Source: Edaphochlamys debaryana (lineage: Eukaryota > Chlorophyta > Chlorophyceae > Chlamydomonadales). Taken from it: 64,000 nucleotides of DNA. The notes beneath the pieces were generated by a model. It ran no database searches, had not been told where the DNA came from, and worked only from the letters and a program-made list of their open reading frames with translations. The position numbers and the translations under genes were made by a program. The DNA lies in assembly GCA_016858145.1 (NCBI GenBank), contig JAEHOE010000076.1, positions 546,476-610,475 of the forward strand, in the 5' to 3' direction. How positions within the stretch are numbered: the stretch's first letter is position 1; every line of letters begins with the position of its first letter. Of this stretch, positions 33,942 to 43,666 are shown piece after piece.

Positions 33942-36500
33942 TCAAAGCGTGTAGTCGGGGAACACCCGCCCGAGCTGCGGCACCACAGCGGGGTCGAGGG
34001 GCAGCACCGGACCGCCGCCCGCGACGTGTGGGATCCAGGTGAGCGGCTCGGACTCGCAGCGCAGGGGCAGCTGGGCCACCTCCGCCGCGGCCACCCAACA
34101 GGCGCCAGCTGCATGGGGTGAGGTGAGGCGGGTGCGGCAGCGGTGGTGAGGCAGGGGCGCGGAGGTGCAGCGCCGGATGAGCGTGAGGAGGCCTGGTCGC
34201 GCAGCTCGGGCAGAGCAGGGCAGCCTGCGCAGTCTTGCTGCGGCGACGGCACTGTTGTGCGCACTGCCCTGGGGCTATGGCACCGAGGCGTACCCCGCTC
34301 CGCCCCCCTTCCGCCCCGCACCCGACTCCACGTCCGGCAGCGTCTTGCAGCGGTGCTCTGATCCCGGCAGGGGCTCCGCCAGGAAGATGATGCGGCGCCA
34401 GGCCCCGTGGTGGGAGGCCTCGATGGTGAGGATGCCGGTCACCTGCGGGGAGACGGGGGAACGGGCTTGGAGCAGAGCCCAGGCGGGCTCGGCGCAACGT
34501 GCACGAGATGGTGATGTGTACACCCTCATGACGCCATCACCTCCCCACCTTTATCCTTGCGCCAGCCTCTTCCCACACCTCTCTCAAGACGCCCTGCAGA
34601 AGGAAGGCACCTCGTAGTCAGTCTCTTGATTCTTGGAGGAGACCAGTACCGCACCCAGCCAGGCACTGAATTTGAATCCGACGGCCCACCCCTGCCGGCT
34701 CACCTCCATCAAGGACTCCCCTGGGTCCACCCCACCGCCGGGCACCCAGTACCCCTCGTGGTAGCGCTCCTGGATGGTACAGACGGTGGGGTGGGGTGGA
34801 GCACCCGGAGCAGCAGGGGAGGCGATAACCCTCAAAGTACCGCTCACCCCGCTTATTGGCCTCTTCAGGCCGCGTCGTTGCCCCTGCCCCGCCACCCAGC
34901 GGTCCGCGCGCACCTGCACCATGAGGAACTTGCCGTCGCTGGGGCGGCGCACAATGGCCAGCGCAAACACGCCGGTGCGTTCATCCACCTGGGGGGCGTT
35001 CGGGCCGGGGGGGAGCGTCAGAGTGCTGGGTTAGGGCGGGGGTCGGAGTCGTACACACATGACACATCATCACGGATGCTGTGTTGGGTTGCGCGCTGTT
35101 GCCTGTCGGTACCTTGCAAAGCTGACATGCGGTCGAGGGGCCTCCAGCCCCGCCCCGCGCCCCCTGCAACCTCGCATGCCCACCTTGGCCTCGGGTCCGT
35201 GCGTGAGGTTGATGTGGCGCGTGAGGCGGGAGGTGGCCTTGCTGCAGACCGGGCAGCACACGTCCGTCTTGTCGCGCTGGGGTGGGGGTGGGGGTCGACG
35301 GGCAGGAAGCGTGGGTGTGGTGAGAGGGGTGCGCAACGCTGCGCTGTCGGGTAGGAGATGGGCCCACAGGTGGAGCAGGTGCGCACGGGGCACGAGCTTT
35401 GTGCTCGCAGATGCCCAGGCAGGAGCCAAACGCCGCAGCAGTGCAGCTGCCGTCAAGTATCTTGCTCCCGCAGTGTCCCCGCCCAGCCCGTCCGCCCCCG
35501 CCCCCGCCCCACACCTCGTAGATGTGGTACAGCGGCTGGTGCTGCCACAGCTCCAGAGCCGACAGCCCCGCCAGGCCGCACCAGGGGCACTCGTGGGCGC
35601 CGGTACCACGGATGCCAGCGATGAGGCCCAGAGCCTCGGCCAGGTGCTCTGGTCGCGCAAGGCCGGGCGGAATGGCGCATTAATGATGCGAGGATGCCGC
35701 ACGTCCCCGCGCTTTGCACCGTTTGCAGACGTTGTTGGGTTGGGTACGCGCCAATAGTCAAATGGCGCTCTCCATGAAGAAGCACCGTGCGTCCGAGACC
35801 CCTGACCTTGAGCCCCCCGGGCCCTTGCTCCAAACGAGTGAGCGGTGGCACGGCCTCACCCGGGTCGTGCGTGACCATGCGGGCTCCCGCCTGGAACGCC
35901 TGGATGCGAGCCTGAGGGGAGGGGGAGAGGTTGGGGAGGGCGAGGGAGAGGCGTGGAAGGGAAACCCGTGCAAGCATAGCAATCACCCTGCCTGAGCATG
36001 CACACGACGTCACATTTCATGGCTAACCACCCGTGCCGTTGCCCTTCAAACTAAGTCGCGTCACCTGGCTGCAGCCACCGCCGCCGCAGCCACATGACAA
36101 CCCCCTGCCCCCGCCTCGCCTTGGGCTCCTCGGTGGCCCCTGCGTGCCATACGATGACGTACACCCGAGGGGCCCGCAGCGCGACGATGCGCTTGTAGTC
36201 CCAGGAGGGGCCGGCCATGATGACGGTGAGCAGGCGCAGGGGGGAAGCGGCGGCCTGCGGGTAAGGGGCAAGATGCACAGGGAGTAGCTGCCGTTCAGCG
36301 CTCTCTCGCTTGGAGATCTACACAGCGTGAACGTGCTCCATCCACCCACCCGCGCTCACCCAGGCCCGCAGCTCTGCTTCGTCTGCCGGCAGCTGCACAA
36401 ACTGCTGCAAGCCAGCCTGGACGGAAGGTCCAAGGCCAGCTATCGCATCCACCGAAGGCCATATGCTTAGCCCATGCTCGTAACCAGGACCTACACGCAT
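33942..36500 (-). CDS. Nudix hydrolase-like protein with two C2H2-type zinc fingers
   Basis: Ten exons (36360-36500, 36120-36254, 35860-35911, 35515-35648, 35184-35276, 34914-34988, 34704-34769, 34549-34593, 34322-34442, 33942-34108) give 342 aa; phases close. The second intron needs a GC donor (CCCAAG|GCGAGG), which gives the natural joined reading ATEEPKARIQAF. Residues 1-125 form an alpha/beta region of unknown type. Finger 1 is C130-x2-C133-x12-H146-x4-H151; finger 2 is C162-x2-C165-x9-H175-x4-H180. The Nudix box at 222-244 is complete: G222, E228, R236-E237, E240-E241, G243, with EEAG intact, assembled from two exons. Nudix enzymes cleave nucleoside diphosphates linked to another group, using Mg2+ held by the REUxEE glutamates. 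Substrate cannot be told. It is divergent from the asparaginase gene. Confidence 0.88.
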
Positions 36501-36998
36501 GGATGGTCGTTATCTGGTTGGGTTCAGCTCGGAAGCCACTGGTGCGGGGCGCCGCACGGCGGGGGTGTCGGGGGCGCGGTGGGGGTGCGCACGGCCGGCC
36601 ATCCAGCCCCTGCAACGTGCAAGCCTGTCCCAGCAAGCCGCAGGCCGCCCCAAGATCTATACCTGGGCTTATGCTAGCCATGGCGATCGCTCGCTGGCGC
36701 TTTCGCGAAGAGGCCCTCGTGCAGAGGCGTGCAGCTGTTTTGGCAAGGTGCCCAGGACGAGAGCTGGGAAGGTTGCGAAAGGCAAAGTGCATAGAGTTGT
36801 GGTGTGCGAATGTTACTGGGAGACGCTCGGGTGCACGCTCATTCATGAAGGCGCCATCGAGGGCCCAGCACGCACGCATGGGGAAGGCCAGTCGCTGGGG
36901 CCACAACATCACATGGCGTAGGCAACTATCAACCATCACGTTAGATAGGCAACTATCAACCATCATAGAGTAGGCTGCAGGTTGAACTTGCCGAAAGC
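36501..36998. promoter_or_regulatory. Divergent promoter region, Nudix / asparaginase, with a 20-bp direct repeat
   Basis: About 500 bases separate the divergent starts. Two perfect copies of TAGGCAACTATCAACCATCA lie at 36919-36938 and 36946-36965, 27 bases apart and 34-80 bases before the predicted asparaginase ATG. They may be factor-binding sites or part of the 5' leader; this is inference. Confidence 0.5.
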
Positions 36999-38900
36999 AT
37001 GCGGAATGCCATCGCAGGTGGGACCCGCAAAGCTCAAGAGCTAAGCATGAGGATTGCAAAAGCGAATGCAGTCGCATTGGCTGCAGCCACGGGGCATGCA
37101 GGGTCCACGCCCCCTGCTTCCCCTCGCTTGTCCCCCCCCCCCCATCCGACTCCCCTCCGGCACTCGCTCGACTGCAGAGCTCGGGCCGCCGGGCCGCTCT
37201 CTGGCGCTCATCACTACCGGTGGTACCATCTTCCAACGCGTGGACCCCGCGACGGGGTCCATGGCCATAGCGGCAAGCTTGGAAGACATACTGCCGGTGG
37301 GTAATGGCGGGGGTAACTTGAGCCGAAGGCCTCCGCCAGGGCGGTTGAAGCCATGATCAAAGCCGGCCTTCGGAGCGCGCTACTAACACGCACCCAACCT
37401 GCACTTTACACAATTTCTGTCGCAGGAAGCGTCCTGGCTGCGCTCAGCGGGCGTGGCCTCCTGGGAGCACGTGGACCTGGCGGTGCGGTCGGGGGCGGAG
37501 CTCACCTTCCCCACCATCTTCCGAGCCAGGGACGCGGTGCGCTCCCGGCTGGGCGCGTGCGGAGCGTTCGTGCTGGTCACTGGCACCGATACGCTCGAGG
37601 AGTTTGCGTTTGTGCTGGAGTTGCTGCTGGGAGCAGAGCTGGTGGCCAGCGGTGCGGCGCTAGTGGTTACAGGTGCGTCGTGGGGGCGAGGGTATGGGTG
37701 GGGGAGCACGGCGCCTGGGCAGGGTTCGGCGGCTTTGTTGTGCTATTGCAGGCCAGTGGAGAGGAGACCGTCCTTCAAACTTTCAATCCCCAACTCGTCT
37801 CCCCATGTTGTCGTTGACCACCACCCCGCCCTCTCATAGGCGCGATGAAGCCATTCGATGTGGAGGGGTATGACGGCCGGGCAAACCTGCAGCAGGCCAT
37901 CCAGGTGCGAGCTAGATGGGTGCTAGGGCCCAAGCGCAACCCCACGCGGGCAGATGCGTGTGGGCCTCCTCTCACATGGCCCGCCCGCCCCCACACCTGC
38001 CCGCCTCGCTGCGTTCCGCCATTCCCCCCTGCATCCTCCCCCTGCAGGTGTCGTGCTCCGTCCCCGCGGCCCGGTTCGGGGTGCTGGTTGCGCTAAACGA
38101 TGCGGTGCACATGGCCCGGGCTGTGGTCAAGCGGGACAGCCAGCTGCTGGGGTCCTTCGCCTCGCGCACCGGGGGGCCGGTGGCGCAGGTGAGCAGAAGC
38201 AGCGTGTCACACCCGCGGGGTACGCAAGGGTTCTCGATTAGTGGTGGTGGTGGTAATGATCGGCCCAGGTAGGCGCATTGTCGTTGGATACTGCGGGGTG
38301 ACTGATCTCGGCGTGCGTTTGGGGCGGTGGTCATGGGAGAATGGAGCTTGGCCCGCACTTGGAAGCTGCCTTTCGCTCAGTACGCCCCTCCCCACAGTTA
38401 TGCTATGGCCTCCACCCCCACCGCCACAGGTGCGGAGCGGGCGGGTGTGCTGGTACGCCGGCAGCCCACCAGCAGAGGATGGAGATGGTCCGCTTCTGCT
38501 GAATGCGGAGGAGCGTGCGGCTTTTGCTGCGCTGGACGCTGCTGCTGTTGAGCCATGGACGCGCGTGGGCATATGGACGACGGGCGTTGCCGGGTTTGTC
38601 CCCGAGGGGCTGCTCCGAGAGGTGGTGGGCCTTGTGGTGGCAGCCCCCGGCACCGGCAGCCTGTCGACGGCCCTTACCGAGGCGCTCGCAGCGTGGACTG
38701 CGCGGCTCCCAATCGTGCTGGTCAGCCGCTGCGGCGTGGGGCTCAACTACGATGATGCCTACTACCGCGGCAGCCTGGACAAGTACACGGCACGGGGGTT
38801 CCTGGTGGCCGGGGGCTTCGAGCACCTGAGCGCGGTGCAGGCCCGCAACCTGCTCATCCTGCGGCTGGCAGCTGGCCAGATCCGCCCCTCTAAAACCTAA
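36999..38900 (+). CDS. L-asparaginase / glutaminase family enzyme (bacterial type)
   Basis: Six exons (36999-37017, 37178-37296, 37426-37672, 37840-37904, 38048-38188, 38430-38900) give 353 aa with closed phases. It should hydrolyse asparagine to aspartate and ammonia. Family signatures are present in order: ITTGGTI with the nucleophile-type Thr20; VTGTDTLEE with Thr100-Asp101; the AMKPFD...DGRANLQQAI block; and VVKRDS with Lys178 matching the conserved active-site Lys. The C-terminal half (VVAAPGTGSLS, VLVSRCGVG) matches the small domain. No signal peptide or membrane span is visible, so a cytosolic enzyme is likely. The first exon is only 19 bases (MRNAIA plus one base); an unspliced start within the upstream frame cannot be excluded. 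It shares a promoter region with the Nudix gene and converges on the SET gene. Confidence 0.9.
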
Positions 38901-39004
38901 AGCCGTGGCCACATGCACTTTCCCTCTCTCTCTGCACATAGACGTGAACATAGCTGGGAGTACTTGGGGCGTGGCAACTTTCGGCTGGCAGCTGGTGACA
39001 CGTG

Positions 39005-39190
39005 AGGTAGTGAGGTACCGTAGTGGTACCGTAGTACCTTAGTGGTGCCGTAGTACCGCAGTGGTGCTGTAGTACCGTAGTGGTACCGTAGTACCGTAGT
39101 GGTACCGTAGTACCGTAGTGGTACCGTAGTACCGTATGTAGTCGTACCGTGGTACTGTAGTACGGTACCGTTGTGGTACCGTAGTGGTGA
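39005..39190. repeat. GTAC-rich tandem repeat (~19-bp unit)
   Basis: A run of degenerate copies of TAGTGGTACCGTAGTACCG, cleanest at about 39075-39135 and decaying on both sides. Every unit contains the self-complementary GGTACC and GTAC, so either strand can fold into stacked short hairpins. It lies ~100 bases past the asparaginase stop and may be transcribed in its 3' UTR. Confidence 0.8.
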
Positions 39191-40719
39191 TTCTACCGGA
39201 CGGGCAGTGCAGAGGCATGAGGTACCGGTATGGCTGGCGCCTGGTGCGTGGTGATACATACCTGTGCACGGAGGTGGGGAGAGATGGGGGTAAAGTGGGG
39301 CAAGAACAATTGCTGTTCGGAGTGAGGGGCTGTTTGCAAACAATTGGAGATACCGTAGGACGCAGCTTGGAGCAGGAGGGAGGCTGGGTGAGCATGAGCA
39401 GACAAACTGCAACCTGGCTTCTATGTACTCGTGAGGGCTCTGAGCCGATGGGGTCGTGTCCGCTAACGCTAGTGACGACTGAGTTGCATGGTTCTAGAGG
39501 TGTGGGTTGAACGAGTTCACCCAGGAGAGTGATTGGGCTCTAAACCAATGCGTGTCATGAGAGCATCTTCATGGGTAATGTGTAGGACTCCGTTTCGGGG
39601 GGTGGGGTTGTAGCCCAGCAGGCACGCTCTTCTTCCAGAGGCTTGCGGAGGCTTGCGCTAGAGGCTTGCGAAGGAGGCTTAATTGCAAAGTTATGGGGGC
39701 CCAAAGTTCTCGGTCGGTCGTCGGCCAGGGGGCGTCGTTGAACTTTGGGCGGGGCGGCACGCCAACTTTGTCACCGCGGCGTAGAGCTGCGCCCAGCATT
39801 ATTCCACACGCCCTGAGCATGCAGCAAGGCAAGCTTTCATGCTGGTAGGTCACTCTCGTGCCCTTCCAGCGGTGTTAGGGGGTTGGGACCGGCGGAACAT
39901 GTCAGCATGCCGAACCCCGGGTCCAGGCACACACGCAGCCACCCCAAGGCGTCTCCCAGGTGTCCCCAGAAGCCCGCCTTCCACTCCGCGCAATACTTGT
40001 AAAGCACGGCCCTGATACCGCCCTTTGGTGCCGAGCCGTTGGTCAATTGACGGGTCGGGGTCCGTGACATGGTCGATGGTACCCGACCAACGTGGGCCAC
40101 CGGGAGTGCTGTGCGCGCCTACGGACAGTGCACACGGCCAGCAGGCCAGCGAACCGCGTAGGACATAAATTGGCATACGTACAGGCCATGTACGGCAGTG
40201 TCGTACACTGTACGGGTCGGTCGGTCGTCGGTCCCGGGGGGTGGGGGAACTTTGGGGCATGATATTGGGCAACTTTCTTTGTATTCCCCCCTGGGCCTGA
40301 ACGTGGAACATCACATAGTTCTTGTCCGCACCGTCCTGCCATTGCAACAAGAGTGTCTGTTCTCCTGACAGGCCCAAACCCGCGAGGCTGGGGAGCATTG
40401 GAGCTGCGCACTGAAGCACCACGCTCTGACCACAGCGTACGAACGTCCCCAGGTCGCCGCCGTCAAGTATAGGCCCACCTTGGCACTACAATGTCCACAG
40501 GTGGGCATGTGCGCCAGCGCGCTGTTCGGCTGTCCCCGTGCGTTTAGCTCCCGGTTTCTAAGCATGCAGCGCGGCGCCCCAGCGACCTGGCTTCACGCAA
40601 CATGATCATGGAGCAACTGAACTTATTTGACTCGGGCGCGCGGTGCTCCAACTGCACTGTCGCTGCCACGGGCCCACAGCCCAGTCCACAGCAGCAGCCC
40701 CTGCACCCCGAGCCCGCCC
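39191..40719. other. Intergenic region with possible coding remnant
   Basis: No intact gene. On the minus strand around 40280-40460 a frame reads naturally (SGEQTLLLQWQDGADKNYV), and at 39880-40030 another (YCAEWKAGFWGHLGDALGW), but I could not join them into a gene model with good splice sites. Short GGCTTGCG repeats occur at 39640-39675. These could be exons of an unrecognised gene or relics of one. Confidence 0.3.
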
Positions 40720-43371
40720 TCACACCACCACCTGCTCGAGGCCACGCACCACCCCCTGCAGCAGCCGCAGCGCCGTACCGTCGGACAGGCCCGCTCCGTA
40801 CCTCCCCCTCACCGCTGCCACGCACCGCCCCATCTGCTCCTGTGCCTCCTGGCTGTCCGGCCCCTGCCGGGTCTGCAGCAGCGACAGGCGCTTGACGGCC
40901 AGGAAGAGGTGCAGGTCGCTGTGGGGCGTCACCGCCTCCACCGCCCCCAGCTGCGCCCCCAGCGCCTCTTCCGCCTCCCCGCCCGCCCCCATCGCCTCTG
41001 CCGCCGCTGTGTGCTGGCTGAGCAGGTCGTAGCAGGAGGCGCGCAGCCACGCAGCCTCGGCGGGGCCCAGGCCCGACAGCGCCGCGTGCAGGGCGGCGGC
41101 GTCTGCCCGCACCTCCTCCAGCAGCGCCGGCGGGGGCGGGGCCGGCTGGCACAGCGCCTCCGTCCGGGCGTCGCAGCGGGACAGCAGCTTCTGGAAGGGC
41201 GGGCGGGGCAGGGGGAGCAAGAAGGAGTCACGGCTTGCAGGGGGGCACCGAACCGCTCTCCCACTTGGTGACCTGTTCAGTCCCATGTCTCCCCTAACTG
41301 ATAAGCTCCTTACCTGGATGCAGTCCAGGGGTCCAGAGTGACCCTGAACGCCTAGCAGCATCTCCGCCCGGCAGCGGTCACAGTCTGCAGGTAAGGCGCA
41401 CATGCGGGCGGGGCATAGAGGCTCGGCAGGAAATGCGGGACCCGAGCAAGCACCGCATTTTGGATTGACAGCCAACCCAGAGCATCATCAACGCCTCAGC
41501 ACCGGGCATCCACCCACCGCAGCTGAAGCTGTAGCCTGCGGCCAGCGCCTCCTGGCGCTCCGCCACGGGCCGCAGCGCCGAGCGGCCCAGGTAGTTGATG
41601 AGCACCTCCGAGCCCTGGATGGAGGGGTAGAGGGGGGTCGGGACGAGGACGGAGGGCATTCAAGGGCAGGGCGAGCAACCGAGTAAAGGAGTTGCGCGGG
41701 TATTCCGTGGGTGTGGAGCCATACTTCAGCCGCGGCAGGGTCGGAGACTCCGCGCCCCACTGGCGGACAGCCTCACGCACTCGAGACACCCAGCCATATG
41801 CTTCTCCCGCCGGACCCGTACATGAGATCGCGCACCCCCCGCAGAACTGCAGCGGCGCGGTGCTGCAGCGCCTCTGGGACGTGTCTGCCCTCAAGGCCCT
41901 AACCCCTCCTTTCCTCATGCAAACCCGCCCTGCCCCGCCTGCGGTATGCTCCTGGCCGCGAACACCGCCATGCTCCGGCCCAGCACGAAGTTGACGGCGT
42001 TGGCGGCGCACGAGTGGTTGAGCATGGAGAAGGAGGGCCACAGACCCAGGTGGCCAACGGGCTGTGGCGGTCGGGCAGGCAGGGCGGGAGAGGAGGGGGG
42101 GTGCATAACCGTCAGCCATACATGGCCCACGCACAGCAGAGGAGTCGATGCACATATGGTAGGAGCACAGAGGGCCCTCGCTCATGAATGGCCTTCACAC
42201 TCCCGTCCCTGGGACGGACCTCCTTCACACGAGGGTCGCGCACCTCTGGCTGTCCGGGCAGTGCGAAGGCTGAGGCCAGGTCCGAGAACTCGTCCCCAAA
42301 GCTGTTGACTCCTACGGGGAGCCCCGACCATAGGGACACAGTCAGGGACACAGTGGGATGAGCCAAGGGTCAGCACATAGTGCATTAGGCGTGAGGTGGG
42401 AGAGTAGCGCGTGCGCATAAGGTTCTGGGTAAGTCCTTGTGTGCGGTTCCCCAGCCGCAGACTGCAGCTACGGTACCCACCAACGATGCCTTGCAGCCGC
42501 TCTTCATCCATTGGCCCCGCGTCCAGCTCCTCGTCCCCCGCGTGCAGCCCTGCAAGCGCCTCCCGCTGGGGGGTCGTGAGCGGAGCCTCGAGCAGGCTGC
42601 AGGGCGGAGCGTGGAGCACACGGTCAGGCACAGTAGGGCGGGGGGAGTGAGGCTGTACACAAGGGGCTCACACTTCCCCTACGTCCGCTCAGGTGGATGC
42701 TGACCAAAAAGGCATGGAGAGCATGTGTGGGCACAGGCACACGCCTGCATGGCGGTTCCAGTGCAGCACCGAACAGTACCACGCCTTTTATCCGTCGCCT
42801 ACACAACGTGATGTCTTCCACTGCCCGGAAACGCCGTACACAGGCCCGTGACGTACGCCCTGCGCTGGCCGAGGAGTGCTTGCCTGGTCACCAGCTCATC
42901 GCAGTCAGGGATTTGTCCCATAGGACACGTGAGCAAGGCGACGGGATCTGCAAGGAGGATCAATTCTCCTGCTCTTCGGAGGGTCGGGCAGGGAGGTGCC
43001 GAGAGGGGGGGCGGGCGGGGGAAGGTGGGGTTAGGCGGAAATGCAGCACAGAGTGGCACCGAAGGCCGGCACCTCTCCCGCCCCGCAACATTTTCCTATC
43101 CCGTAGCTTGAAACACTTCTTGCGGTCTCCACCTAAGGTCCTTTGTTGCAAGCACGCCGCGACCGCCACCTCGCGATGGCAGAGACACTACCTCCACGCT
43201 GCCCCAGACTTCACGGTGATCGTTCCCTCCATAAAGATCGTCTATAGAAATGGAGCGCGGCCCGGCAGCTCGACACAGCTGCCGAGACGCCGGCTGTGAC
43301 CATGGCGCAAGTCGGGCCAAGGCCGGCCGTGTGCAGAGTCGATGCGTGGAAGGATAGCTCATCTGCTTCAT
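40720..43371 (-). CDS. SET-domain protein methyltransferase (SMYD-like, no MYND finger), probable organelle targeting
   Basis: Eight exons (43133-43371, 42884-42973, 42481-42596, 42244-42311, 41939-42061, 41518-41614, 41314-41384, 40720-41190) give 424 aa. Two introns need GC donors (ACCAG|GCAAGC and CCGCAG|GCGGGG); with them the frame reads as a textbook SET domain. Residues 1-~40 are Arg/Ser/Ala-rich with no acidic residue, like a chloroplast or mitochondrial leader. SET motifs: GRGVLATKDLRAGELIL (70-86), NHSC at 186-189 (AdoMet pocket), INY with Tyr220, then the post-SET cysteines FSCDCDRC (242-249). The C-terminal exon is helical (SDLHLFLAVKRLSLL), like the TPR-type tail of SMYD proteins. 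No MYND zinc finger is present between the two SET halves. Targets could be Lys of proteins; unknown. Its 3' part is copied at 33162-33605. Confidence 0.85.
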
Positions 43372-43666
43372 ATGAGTGGGAAGTTGAGGACAGGGTGTGC
43401 TCGCAAGTTGTCTCCCCCCACTTGATCAAATTGAACACGAGCGCAGGCACGAGCGCCCCCAACCCATGCTCCGCGCTTTGACCCCCCCCCCCCCCATTCC
43501 GTTTTCGCCCGGCGCCACGTGACCGCTTCCCGCGCGGACCAAAAGGCCAAGGCATCATATGTCGGTGGCCTCTGGAAGCCAACAAGTACAATCCATGTGC
43601 CACACTCCGCCGGCTGGCCAGGGCGACATAGCTAACTGGGACCAGGTTGGGGCCGCATCCAAGCTG
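43372..43666. other. Upstream region of the SET gene
   Basis: About 300 bases between the SET start codon and the satellite array; it should hold the SET promoter. A C run lies near 43483-43495. No other element is recognised. Confidence 0.35.
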
